Notes under the pieces: model-generated
Told to the model about the DNA's origin: nothing
Databases searched by the model: none
The model's input: only the letters and a program-made list of their open reading frames with translations
In this document: piece by piece, positions 18,401 to 25,975 of the stretch
Position numbering within the stretch: the first letter of the stretch is position 1
How the letters are laid out: each line of letters starts with the position of its first letter
Source of the DNA: JAHWKS01 sp964458385
Lineage (GTDB): Bacteria; Planctomycetota; Planctomycetia; Pirellulales; Pirellulaceae
Reading direction: 5' to 3'
NCBI GenBank assembly: GCA_964458385.1
Contig: CAYWIS010000006.1
Coordinates: forward strand, 1 to 64,000
Length of the DNA stretch: 64,000 bases
Position numbers and translations under genes: made by a program

Positions 18401-19919
18401 CTTCGAGTTCATGATTACCGACGGGGTGAACCCGCCGCAAACCGCGCGATACAACCTGACCGTCGTCGGCGTGAACGATCAACCCATCGCAGGCAGCGCT
18501 ACGCTCAATGCGAACGAAGACCAAGTGTTGACCGGCAATCTCCGCGGCGCGCCGTTCGCAACGGATCCCGATGCAGGAGAAACAGCGACCCTCACGTTTG
18601 CTCCGGGCACGTTCCAGACGACCGCCGGCGCCACGGTCACGATCCTCGCCAATGGGCAGTTCACCTACGACCCGACCGGCTCCGCCACACTCCAAGCTCT
18701 CGCAATAGGTGAAACCGGCATCGACCGTTTCGAGTACACCGTGCAGGATGCTTCTGGCCAACCGCAAACGGGAACGGTCACCCTGAATGTCGCCGGGGAG
18801 AATGACAATCCCGTCGCCATTGACGATGAGTTCACGCTGGATCAAGACAACGTCAATTTCCAGACGTTGGACGTGCTGAATCACGTGACCCCCGACTTCG
18901 ACATTGACGCCAGCGACACGCTGACCATTGTTGCAGTAACGCAGGGCTCGGCCGGCGGTGAAGTGCAGATCGCCCCCGATGGCCGCACCCTCCTGTATCG
19001 CAACGCGCCGGGCTTCGATGGAACGGAAACGTTCACCTACACGATCAGCGACGGCAACGGTGGAACCGACACCGCCGAAGTTACGGTGCACGTGGTGTCG
19101 TTCATCCCCAGTACGATTTCTGGCTTTGTCTACCTGGACAAAGATAACGACGCGGTGCGGGACACCTTCGATACGCCATTTGCCGGCGTAACGGTCACCT
19201 TGACGGGTGTGGACCAAAACGGCACGACGATCACCCGGACGACCCAAACCGACGAAAACGGCCGGTACGTGTTCAGCAATCTGCCGCCGAGCGACGCCAA
19301 TGGCTACCGAGTGACCGTCGCTCCGCTGCCGTTCATGGTGGATGGCCCCGAAGTGGCGTCCAACGCTGACGACACAAATGCCGCTGGCAACGCCGCGCCT
19401 CCGGTTGGTTATTCGTCGTCGGTGTTATCCGAGAACACCATCCGGGTGATTATCCCCGAGGTGGGCGATGTGGCCTCGATTAACAACAACTTTACGGTTC
19501 GCGGGCTGGATCCGCGATTCCTTTCGCTGGGCGACATCGTCCTCCAGACCGGACAATACTCATCCACCGGCTTTGCGGCCTTCAATGGCAATGGCCAATT
19601 GGCGTTCAGCGGCGCACCGCTGACGGGCTGGGATGGTTATACCGACGTGACCGTCGAGTTGCTTAATAATGGCACGCAAGCCCGAGTCCATGCGACTCGT
19701 ACGTCGGACGGTCTGCACGTGATCAGCCGGGTAATTCCCGTCTCGACGACCAATAGCAGTGGCGCCCTGGTCGTCATGGCGGGGCAAGACATCCGGACCG
19801 GCGCGAAGTTAATCCGCTTCGGCGGTTCACCGGCGGACTACCAGTTCACGCCGGCGCCTGAAGGCGAAGCGGACGACTACGCCCGCGCCGTCGATGCTAT
19901 CTTTGCCCAAGGGGTCTAA
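15465..19919 (+). CDS. Giant cadherin-like repeat surface protein (LEPR-XLL, dockerin, SdrD-B)
   Basis: A 1484-aa secreted protein. In order: a basic N-terminus with the LEPR-XLL-like motif (ERLEERALLAGD, about residues 38-50); a dockerin-like part (VDVTGDNFLSHADLLGVVQYL, about 126-146); a cohesin-like beta domain (about 160-290) with EDRGVFAAVTDLQYNP; about seven cadherin/VCBS-type beta modules (about 295-1215), each showing NDxP...DD, GVLxNDxDPD and DTFTYTxxD elements; an SdrD-B module (ISGFVYLDKDNDAVRD); and a C-terminal domain ending GEADDYARAVDAIFAQG. The third module is split by a foreign beta unit (see findings). It is a likely calcium-binding adhesin or S-layer component. A related gene follows on the same strand. 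Confidence 0.88.
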   Translation: MKKVRRKPQSRFSLLGRRTPARAASVRREQRLRLASERLEERALLAGDVGVDVPAFTSVQEAYLWVSQQRAFNNVAPFHNHSQPGDVIPDMVRSPSDLLEVVKALRTYGPTNLQDLLSASGEGEDESATQRVYVDVTGDNFLSHADLLGVVQYLRAESENGMVVGLTPEIDRTGPVTIGDSFNVIVVIQDLRPDDPNPNNSLEDRGVFAAVTDLQYNPALSGIPLPDFLSAEQAAVFFGETYANTDLAVLDQRVNPGAGLTEGEIRINSPLANLQQPPGPDPFIFATIPFQVGAVDDFVTTAEETPLSIDVLGNDTSAQGQQSITTTFVTATGQAVLVFVESAAGENRNGQGVAESDITFGTDTIEITNVPGAPTLLAVGTPQHGTAVIANGQVLYTPEDNFAGTDTFTYTIRYSDGRTDEGQVTVRVTNTPDAPNAVNDGPFTVAANAVLTRTVANEVQTLTVSGSPTGGTFTLSFGGQTTAPIPFNANAAALRTALESLSTIGAGNVNVTISGGLGRLPGGTATITFQGQLAGQDVALLTADTSGLTGGTNPAISIVETTKGAGGLLQNDSDPDINPDQDPTTPPADSIVVTAVEGMDAVGTEITLPSGAKVNVSANGSFTYDPRGSDQFRALAAGQTANDTFTYTISDQPIMGVSRTDTATVTVTVTGVNDAPTAVDDSYETAADEALVVNTRAAGVLGNDTDPDTGETATLTATLVTPPPASSGTLTLNPNGTFTFTPAPGFEGDVTFTYRATDAGGLSDTATVTISVIGQPLRARPDTVSVDEGSVDVNINATPPGITANDETGDEASVRLIEIQGMPVANGTFTTNQGGTITFDPSQTDFRNLVILYTPPHPDFAGVDTFTYTIDDDDPESQRTSTTTVTINVVNVDNDPPIAGDVTREQPIVADGPSNIPAPGVLENSSDPDGTQPTAVPNNNIVTDQGARVIINPDGSFTYDPTDSQTILALKEGETLADSFEFMITDGVNPPQTARYNLTVVGVNDQPIAGSATLNANEDQVLTGNLRGAPFATDPDAGETATLTFAPGTFQTTAGATVTILANGQFTYDPTGSATLQALAIGETGIDRFEYTVQDASGQPQTGTVTLNVAGENDNPVAIDDEFTLDQDNVNFQTLDVLNHVTPDFDIDASDTLTIVAVTQGSAGGEVQIAPDGRTLLYRNAPGFDGTETFTYTISDGNGGTDTAEVTVHVVSFIPSTISGFVYLDKDNDAVRDTFDTPFAGVTVTLTGVDQNGTTITRTTQTDENGRYVFSNLPPSDANGYRVTVAPLPFMVDGPEVASNADDTNAAGNAAPPVGYSSSVLSENTIRVIIPEVGDVASINNNFTVRGLDPRFLSLGDIVLQTGQYSSTGFAAFNGNGQLAFSGAPLTGWDGYTDVTVELLNNGTQARVHATRTSDGLHVISRVIPVSTTNSSGALVVMAGQDIRTGAKLIRFGGSPADYQFTPAPEGEADDYARAVDAIFAQGV

Positions 19920-19935
19920 GCGCAAAAAGGGCAGG

Positions 19936-19962
19936 CCTTTCGGCGGCTTGATCGCCGAAAGG
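19936..19962 (+). terminator. Hairpin after the giant adhesin gene
   Basis: Perfect 10-bp stem: CCTTTCGGCG (19936-19945) pairs with CGCCGAAAGG (19953-19962) around a 7-base loop, 17 bases after the stop codon. There is no T-run after it, so it may slow or process the transcript rather than terminate it alone. Confidence 0.55.
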
Positions 19963-20008
19963 CGGCGCATGCGGATCACGCTTTGGCGGACCCGCGGGAA
20001 AACGTTGA

Positions 20009-20032
20009 GATAAACGCCGCCTGGCGTTTATC
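20009..20032. repeat. Perfect 10-bp hairpin between the two adhesin genes
   Basis: GATAAACGCC (20009-20018) pairs exactly with GGCGTTTATC (20023-20032) around the four-base loop GCCT. With the hairpin at 19936-19962 it makes a double stem-loop in the 265-base spacer. It may be part of a two-part terminator or a transcript-stability element. Confidence 0.6.
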
Positions 20033-20184
20033 GCCACAAGTAATGTATCGATGTTAAGGGGTTGGGGAGATCGTCGCACGGGGGTTTGCTCCGGTTCCTC
20101 GGAGAGCGGCGACAGTCATTCACTGCGACGGCGGGGGGCGGTAGTCTCTCGTCGCAGCACCGGTACTTTCCTAATTCGCAAACG

Positions 20185-23100
20185 ATGAAGCGATCCATCT
20201 CAAAACTACGTGGCGGGGCAAACCGGGGCGGATGCAACGGACGCCGTGCGGCGCGGCCCCTGCGCATCACGCGTCGACTCGGGAGCGAGCAACTGGAAGA
20301 CCGCCGTTTATTGGCCGGCGATTTCCATAACGCCTACTATCCGCCTGACGTTAATCGCGACGGCACGGCCAACATTGTGGACTTGTGGGGCGTGGTCAGC
20401 GCGCTGCGAGACGGCGGCGCCCGGCCATTGAACACCCCGGCGCTTCAGGGCGAAAGCGAGCACGGCGGGTCGACCATGGCGGTCGACGTGAACGGCGACG
20501 ATTTCCTGTCGCTGGTGGACGTGTTGGCCGTAATCTATGAGCTTCGCGGCGAAGGCGAAGCCATGGCGCGTCCCGACATGTTTGACCCCAGCAACCCCAA
20601 CGATCCCTTCACGGTCCTTTCGAACAGCTCGGGCAACCTGCTGCCCGTTTTGGCCAACGACGCGGGCGCAGGGGACTTAACCATCACGCGCGTAGGTACA
20701 ATTCAAGGCGGTCTGCAGGGCGCCACCAGCAGCACCGAGTTTGGCGGAACCGTGACCATTCAAGGATCGGGCGCCAACATGGTCGTGGCTTATACGCCCG
20801 CCCCCGATTTTTTCGGTCGCGATCGCTTCATTTACGAGATTCGCGATGAAGGCGAAGCCAACCCCGCTCGCCAATTCGATACGGCCATAGTCGAAGTCTT
20901 TGTCGAACCGGCGCCGGGCGATATCTTTGTCCGCTTTAGCTACGTGTTTGTTGACCCCGCAAGCGGGAATCCCATCACCGAGGTCGAGCAAGGCGAACAG
21001 TTCACGGTACAGGTCTTTGTGGAAGACCTGCGGGCCGACTTTATGCCCGGCCCGCCCGATGAACGCGGCGTAGCGGCGGCGGCGCTTGATGTAACGTACA
21101 ACTCCAACCTCGCCATGTTGCAGCCGGTCAACCCGGCGACGAATCCTCACGGTTTTAACCGAGCCGTCGAGTTTGGCGAGGAGTACTTGGCCCTCGTCAA
21201 CATCGACCAGTTTGTGGAATCCGGGGGCATGGGCTTGATCGACGAAGCCAGTGCGGCCCAAACGGCGTTTGAAGATCCCGGCTCGGGCTTGCCCGAACCG
21301 CTCGGCCCCGGTCCGTTCCTGTTCTTTGCGGCTACGTTCCAAGCCACATCAACCGGTGCGCTCACGTTGCAAGGCAATCCAGCGGACCGACCGGAAAATC
21401 AAATCGTATTCCTTGAGCCAGGTCAACTCGATCCGTTGCCGACAAGCGCCGTTGATTACGGCATGGCGACGCTCAATATTGTCGCCCCGCGAGGCGCGGT
21501 GGCCGACTCGTTCACCCGGAACGAGGACCTCACGCCCGGCGCCAATCCGGATCTATCCAACGCCACGTTGGATGTCTTGGCGAACGATACGCCGATCAAT
21601 GCTCCCACACCGCTGGTGGGAATCGTCGGCTTGGGGCCCAACAACCAGAATTCCATCACGCTGCCAAGCGGTTCGGTCGTAACGATCAACCGCAACGCCC
21701 AGAATGTAGGCGTCAGCCTGAACTACGCCCCCGCCCAGAATTTCTTTGGCATCGAAACCTTTACGTACACGGTCGAAGACGCCAATGGCGTTCGCGACAC
21801 GGCGGCCGTAACGATCATCGTCAACGAGATCAACGACGCTCCTGTCGCTACCCCCGATCAATACACGACAAACCAGAACGCCACGTTGACGGTTCCTGCT
21901 CCGGGCGTGCTAACGAACGACGTCGATCCGGACAACACCGATAACTTACCGGGCAACGACGACGTGTTGACGGTCGTCCAAGTCAATGGCTCAACGGCGA
22001 ATGTGGGCATCCCCACGGCCACCGCCAACGGCACGGTTACCCTCAACGCCGATGGTTCGTTCAGCTACACCCCCAACACCGACTTCACCGGCCTTGACAC
22101 CTTCGCCTATACGGTGAGCGACGGTCAGGCCACCTCGACGGCGACCGTCACGATCAACGTCGAACGCGTGGATCAGTTGGTGGAGGTCGATATCGTCCTG
22201 ACGGATTTGAACGGCAATCCGTTGGGCCCCAACCCCACGGTCAATCTCAATCAGCCGTTCCGCGCCGAGGTCTACATTACCGACCTGCGGATGGACGATC
22301 CTGAAGCCGACTTGGGCTTGGGCATCTTCGCGGCGTTTGTCGACTTTGTGTACTCGGCGTCGTTGCTGGATCTGGTGGGACCGGTCACCTTTGGCCCAAC
22401 GTATAACCACCCCGATTTCCGTCGCCCCGGCGATACGTCGGTCGATGGTCTCATCGACGAGGTCGGTTCGTCTCAGACTGATATCTTTGGCGGTCCGCAA
22501 GGCGCTGGCCCGCATTTGTTGTTCAGCGTTACCCTCCAGCCGCAACAGTTTGGCACAGCTGAAATCTCGGTTAATCCAGCCGATCAACCTGGGAACGAGA
22601 TCCAGCTATTCGATCCCCCCACGATCCTGACGCCAGGCGACATTCGGTTCGACACCGAGACAGTCATCATCGTTAACCCGGGTGCGCAAACTCCCACGGC
22701 CGTCAACGACTCCTACACGGTCCCCGGCGGCACGACCCTCTCGGTCACCACTCGGCAAGAAGGTGTGCTGGGGAATGACATTGATCCCGGCAACGACAAC
22801 ACCATTCAGGCGTTGCTCGTTCAGAATGTAACCAACGGCACGCTAACCCTTAACCCGGACGGCACCTTTACCTACACGCCGAATCCGGGCTTCGTTGGCG
22901 TCGACACCTTCACGTACCAGGCCACCGATGGCGGCATGCCGTCCAACACGGCGACGGTTACGATCACCGTGACCGGCAACGTGCTGAACGACACCTTCAC
23001 AGGGAATGTGAATCAGGTCGTCACCGGCAACGTATTGGCGAACGACGCTGTACCCGCCGGTGCGCAGGTCACCGCGATCAACGGCAACACGGCGGCGGTC

Positions 23101-23976
23101 GGCGTTCCGAACTTCCAACTTCCGTCGGGCGCTCGGATCACGTTGAACGCCAACGGCTCGTTCACGTACACGCCGCTCGCCAATCAGGCGTACACTGATA
23201 CCTTCACGTATACGGTGAATGGCCAGACCGCGACGGTCACCATCCGCATTGGCACGCCCGCGGCGCCCATTAGCGGCTTCGTCTACACCGATGAAGATGC
23301 AACCCGCGCCATGGAGCCGGATGAGCGGCGTCTGGGCGGCGTGTTGATCACTCTGCGCAACAACGCGACGGGTGAAGTTCAAACGACGCGAACCGACCAC
23401 CGCGGCGCCTACGCGTTCGCCGTTGTGCCCCCTGGCCAATACACAATCACCGCCGAGCAACCGGCGTTTATGATCGACGGTTGGGACTCCGTGAACGGCC
23501 AGGTGTTCGCGGCCGACAGCATCACGCTGAACGTGACCGGAACTCCGCTGCGTGTCGACTTCGGCGAGCGCGGCCTACGGGCTGAGTTTGTCAGCTTCCA
23601 AGACTTCTTCGGGCAGGCGGATCCCAACGGGTTCCAGGTCGCCACCGATGTGGGGAACGCCTTAGGGCAGGAACATTGGTTCTCATTCTTGGATGGCTGG
23701 GGCGGCTTCACCAAGGCCGAGGCCTCCGTAAGCGCCGATGGAACCCTGGCGACAATCCGCGTCACGCGCGCCGACGGCCAGGTCTTCACGCTGAACAATA
23801 TCAATATTGCTTCCGACCCGCGCGTGCGGTTGATGGGTCGACTTGGCGATGGTGTGGTATTGCGGTTTGAAGGCCTCCCCTCGGCGTTCACCGGAGCCGC
23901 AGCATTATTTGCCGAAGGCGAAGCCAGCTACGAGGATGCAGTGGACGGGGTCTTCGCGCAAGGCTGGAACGACTAA
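20185..23976 (+). CDS. Second giant repeat surface protein, paralogue of the upstream gene
   Basis: A 1263-aa protein with the same plan as its neighbour. A basic N-terminus carries EQLEDRRLLAGD (LEPR-XLL-like). Dockerin-type repeats follow (DVNRDGTANIVDLWGVVSAL; VDVNGDDFLSLVDVLAVI). Two cohesin-like beta domains (about residues 245-430 and 665-835; DERGVAAAALDVTYNS; GIFAAFVDFVYSASLL) alternate with cadherin/VCBS modules. An SdrD-B/Cna-B unit (ISGFVYTDEDATRAMEPDE) precedes a C-terminal domain ending GEASYEDAVDGVFAQG, like the neighbour. The ATG at 20185 is chosen over an upstream in-frame start at 20062 because it places the basic LEPR-XLL leader at the N-terminus. It is a probable surface adhesin. 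Confidence 0.88.
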   Translation: MKRSISKLRGGANRGGCNGRRAARPLRITRRLGSEQLEDRRLLAGDFHNAYYPPDVNRDGTANIVDLWGVVSALRDGGARPLNTPALQGESEHGGSTMAVDVNGDDFLSLVDVLAVIYELRGEGEAMARPDMFDPSNPNDPFTVLSNSSGNLLPVLANDAGAGDLTITRVGTIQGGLQGATSSTEFGGTVTIQGSGANMVVAYTPAPDFFGRDRFIYEIRDEGEANPARQFDTAIVEVFVEPAPGDIFVRFSYVFVDPASGNPITEVEQGEQFTVQVFVEDLRADFMPGPPDERGVAAAALDVTYNSNLAMLQPVNPATNPHGFNRAVEFGEEYLALVNIDQFVESGGMGLIDEASAAQTAFEDPGSGLPEPLGPGPFLFFAATFQATSTGALTLQGNPADRPENQIVFLEPGQLDPLPTSAVDYGMATLNIVAPRGAVADSFTRNEDLTPGANPDLSNATLDVLANDTPINAPTPLVGIVGLGPNNQNSITLPSGSVVTINRNAQNVGVSLNYAPAQNFFGIETFTYTVEDANGVRDTAAVTIIVNEINDAPVATPDQYTTNQNATLTVPAPGVLTNDVDPDNTDNLPGNDDVLTVVQVNGSTANVGIPTATANGTVTLNADGSFSYTPNTDFTGLDTFAYTVSDGQATSTATVTINVERVDQLVEVDIVLTDLNGNPLGPNPTVNLNQPFRAEVYITDLRMDDPEADLGLGIFAAFVDFVYSASLLDLVGPVTFGPTYNHPDFRRPGDTSVDGLIDEVGSSQTDIFGGPQGAGPHLLFSVTLQPQQFGTAEISVNPADQPGNEIQLFDPPTILTPGDIRFDTETVIIVNPGAQTPTAVNDSYTVPGGTTLSVTTRQEGVLGNDIDPGNDNTIQALLVQNVTNGTLTLNPDGTFTYTPNPGFVGVDTFTYQATDGGMPSNTATVTITVTGNVLNDTFTGNVNQVVTGNVLANDAVPAGAQVTAINGNTAAVGVPNFQLPSGARITLNANGSFTYTPLANQAYTDTFTYTVNGQTATVTIRIGTPAAPISGFVYTDEDATRAMEPDERRLGGVLITLRNNATGEVQTTRTDHRGAYAFAVVPPGQYTITAEQPAFMIDGWDSVNGQVFAADSITLNVTGTPLRVDFGERGLRAEFVSFQDFFGQADPNGFQVATDVGNALGQEHWFSFLDGWGGFTKAEASVSADGTLATIRVTRADGQVFTLNNINIASDPRVRLMGRLGDGVVLRFEGLPSAFTGAAALFAEGEASYEDAVDGVFAQGWND

Positions 23977-23993
23977 GTGATTGCACCACTTAC

Positions 23994-24091
23994 CGGGGGC
24001 AAGCGGATCAAAGCTCCGTTTTCGCCGGCCGAAGCGGTATAATGAGCTGCTCGGTAACTGCGATTTTGGAACCTTGAACCGCTTGCCCCCG
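23994..24091. repeat. Perfect 13-bp inverted repeat flanking a possible promoter
   Basis: CGGGGGCAAGCGG (23994-24006) is the exact reverse complement of CCGCTTGCCCCCG (24079-24091), 72 bases apart. The second arm ends one base before the TTG start of the sirohydrochlorin chelatase-like gene, and TATAAT lies between the arms. Confidence 0.75.
24038..24043 (+). promoter_or_regulatory. Possible -10 box (TATAAT)
   Basis: A consensus TATAAT in otherwise GC-rich sequence, 50 bases before the chelatase-like start codon and inside the 13-bp inverted repeat. No good -35 hexamer is seen at 16-18 bases upstream, so this is tentative. Confidence 0.4.
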
Positions 24092-24092
24092 T

Positions 24093-24485
24093 TTGTCTTT
24101 ACTCCCTCCCTTAGACAAGATCGGCGTCGTCATTGTTGATCACGGCTCGCGCCGAGCCGAAAGCAACGCAGCCCTGCTGGACGTGGTTGAACGTTTCCGG
24201 CAACACACCGGCTACGCGATCGTGGAGCCGGCTCACATGGAGTTAGCCGAGCCCTCGCTTGCCGTGGCGTTTGATCGCTGCGTGGCCCGGGGGGCTCAAC
24301 TGGTGATTGTCCATCCATTCTTTCTCTTGCCGGGAAAGCACTGGACCGACGATATTCCCGCTCTCACGGCTGCTGCGGCTCAGCGTCATCCAGGCATCCC
24401 CTATCGAATTACAGAGCCGGTCGGGCTTCACCCTCTTATGGCGGAAATCATGCGGCAGTGTGTAGAAGCCAGCCGAGCGCGGTGA
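24093..24485 (+). CDS. CbiX-type sirohydrochlorin chelatase-like protein
   Basis: A 130-aa single-domain chelatase of the short CbiX/SirB family, which inserts Co or Fe into sirohydrochlorin for cobalamin or siroheme. VVIVDHGSRR supplies the first metal-binding His, and VHPFFLLPGKHWTDDIP the second conserved His region. An upstream in-frame TGA at about 24075 forces a start at TTG 24093; no strong Shine-Dalgarno is visible, and the start abuts one arm of an inverted repeat that may regulate it. No other tetrapyrrole genes are nearby, so Co versus Fe cannot be decided. Confidence 0.85.
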   Translation: MSLLPPLDKIGVVIVDHGSRRAESNAALLDVVERFRQHTGYAIVEPAHMELAEPSLAVAFDRCVARGAQLVIVHPFFLLPGKHWTDDIPALTAAAAQRHPGIPYRITEPVGLHPLMAEIMRQCVEASRAR

Positions 24486-24674
24486 ACCAACCGCTCTTGA
24501 CGACCTCGTTTAACGTTTCTAATCTTCCGATCCGCTAAAACAGGTGGGTTGCGCCGGATTTACTGAAGTTTCCGATTCTGACGCTCCGATTCTAACGGGG
24601 AAGCGCCGCCGCGCCGGCGGAGCGGAGAGGTTCAGGGCGGTCGAGCAGTTCGTTCCTGAAAGGAAACGATCGGT

Positions 24675-25760
24675 ATGCATTCTGCGCTCAAGCACGTTCT
24701 TTCGGACGAGACTATGTCATCGACGCCATCGGAAGCGCCGCTGGGCCGAACCGCCATGCCCATTGTGGCCGTCGAAGTGCGCGGCCCCGAGGAAATCAAC
24801 ATTGGGGGAGTCGCCGCGTATACCGTAATCGTCGCCAACCTGGGCGAAACCGTTGTTGACCACGTGCAGCTTAAGGTGACGCTTCCCGCCGGTGCCGTAG
24901 CCACGCAGGTTCAGCCGCGTCCCACTTCTCGGCAAGGCGAATGTCTGCGATTTGATGTAGGGCGCATGGCGCCGAAGTCGCGTCAGAGCGTACAAATTGA
25001 ACTCTTGGCGCACGAGCAGGGATACATGGACTTGCAGGCCGAGGTTGCCTTTGCCGCCACGGCCCAAGCACAAACCAAGGTTTGCCGACCGGAATTGGCC
25101 CTTACCGTAACCGGACCGCAAACGGTCGTGGTGGGCGACGCCACAACGTTCCGCGTCGTCGTCGAGAACCTTGGCGACGGTCCGGCCGAAAATGTGTCGG
25201 TGTCGCAGCGCACGTCCGATGATCCATTGGCTGTCGCCGGCGCCGCGAACCTTGGGCGTTTAGCGCCGGGGCAATCGCGCGAGATTTACCTTTCGGCGGT
25301 TGCACAGGAACCAGGCACATTCCATGCGCAGTTTGTCGCCACCGCATGGGGCGGCATTGAAGTTGAGGCAGAAGCAGAAGTGCGCGTAGCGCGCCCCATG
25401 TTGGCGCTCGAAGTAGGTGGTCCGCGCGTTTGCGCCGTCCACTCGCCCGAAGTCTTTTCGCTGACGCTCGCTAATCCCGGCGACGCCCCAGCCAGCAATA
25501 TCGAGGCGGTCGCCGCGATTCCGCCGAGCGTCCAGGCGGTCGCCTTTGATCGCCCTGTGCAGTTCGATGCGGCGCGAAGAATCGTGCGCTGGCGCGTTCC
25601 CTTATTGGGCCCCGGAGCACGTGAGGTCTTGCGGGTCAAAGTCGCCGCCCTTCAGCCCGAACGTTTCTTCCTACAGGTTGCTGCGGCCGCCGACTATGGC
25701 CTGCGAGCCGAAACGCAACACGTTTGCGAAGCCGCAACATTCCACCGCCGCGCTGCGTAA
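24675..25760 (+). CDS. DUF11-repeat protein
   Basis: A 361-aa protein made of about three consecutive beta modules of the DUF11/CARDB type. Each begins with (L/V)xVxGPxxVxxGxxxxxxVxVxNxGDxPAxNV and ends in an acidic (A)EAEVRVARP-like strand. Such repeats occur in envelope proteins, but this one has no signal peptide: it starts MHSALKHVLSDETMSS, with an AGGAAACG ribosome site. Export may be signal-independent, or the true product may be cytosolic. The function is unknown. It is transcribed convergently with the MATE gene. Confidence 0.75.
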   Translation: MHSALKHVLSDETMSSTPSEAPLGRTAMPIVAVEVRGPEEINIGGVAAYTVIVANLGETVVDHVQLKVTLPAGAVATQVQPRPTSRQGECLRFDVGRMAPKSRQSVQIELLAHEQGYMDLQAEVAFAATAQAQTKVCRPELALTVTGPQTVVVGDATTFRVVVENLGDGPAENVSVSQRTSDDPLAVAGAANLGRLAPGQSREIYLSAVAQEPGTFHAQFVATAWGGIEVEAEAEVRVARPMLALEVGGPRVCAVHSPEVFSLTLANPGDAPASNIEAVAAIPPSVQAVAFDRPVQFDAARRIVRWRVPLLGPGAREVLRVKVAALQPERFFLQVAAAADYGLRAETQHVCEAATFHRRAA

Positions 25761-25861
25761 GCCTTCTCGCCGTCTCACACGCAGCGGCGTCATCAACGCC
25801 CTATCGCGCGCCCAGCACTGCGTCGCCAGCTTCTGAACCGCGCCCTGGCTGTGGGAGCGAG

Positions 25862-25911
25862 GGTTGTTCCTTACGCCCCCAACAACCGTGCGGAGCATAG
25901 GCGCGCTCCGC
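25862..25911. terminator. Two adjacent hairpins between convergent genes
   Basis: GGTTGTT (25862-25868) pairs with AACAACC (25881-25887), and GCGGAGC (25890-25896) pairs with GCTCCGC (25905-25911). GCATAG (25895-25900) and CTATGC (25911-25916) offer an alternative pairing. The site lies between the DUF11 gene and the convergent MATE gene, where a bidirectional terminator is expected; no T-run is present. Confidence 0.5.
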
Positions 25912-25929
25912 TATGCCGGGGAGCCACCA

Positions 25930-25939
25930 NNNNNNNNNN
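25930..25939. other. Assembly gap (10 N)
   Basis: Ten N bases in the convergent spacer. Short inverted strings CCGGGGA and TCCCCGG flank it, so a hairpin may have stopped assembly here. Confidence 0.95.
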
Positions 25940-25975
25940 TCACTTCCCCGGTAAAGCATCGCTCGTTGTGGTGAT

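Noticed and set aside
17133..19247. 704-codon minus-strand frame opposite the first giant adhesin
   Set aside because: It mirrors the repeats of the true gene, has no domain or ribosome site, and arises from the strong third-position GC bias.
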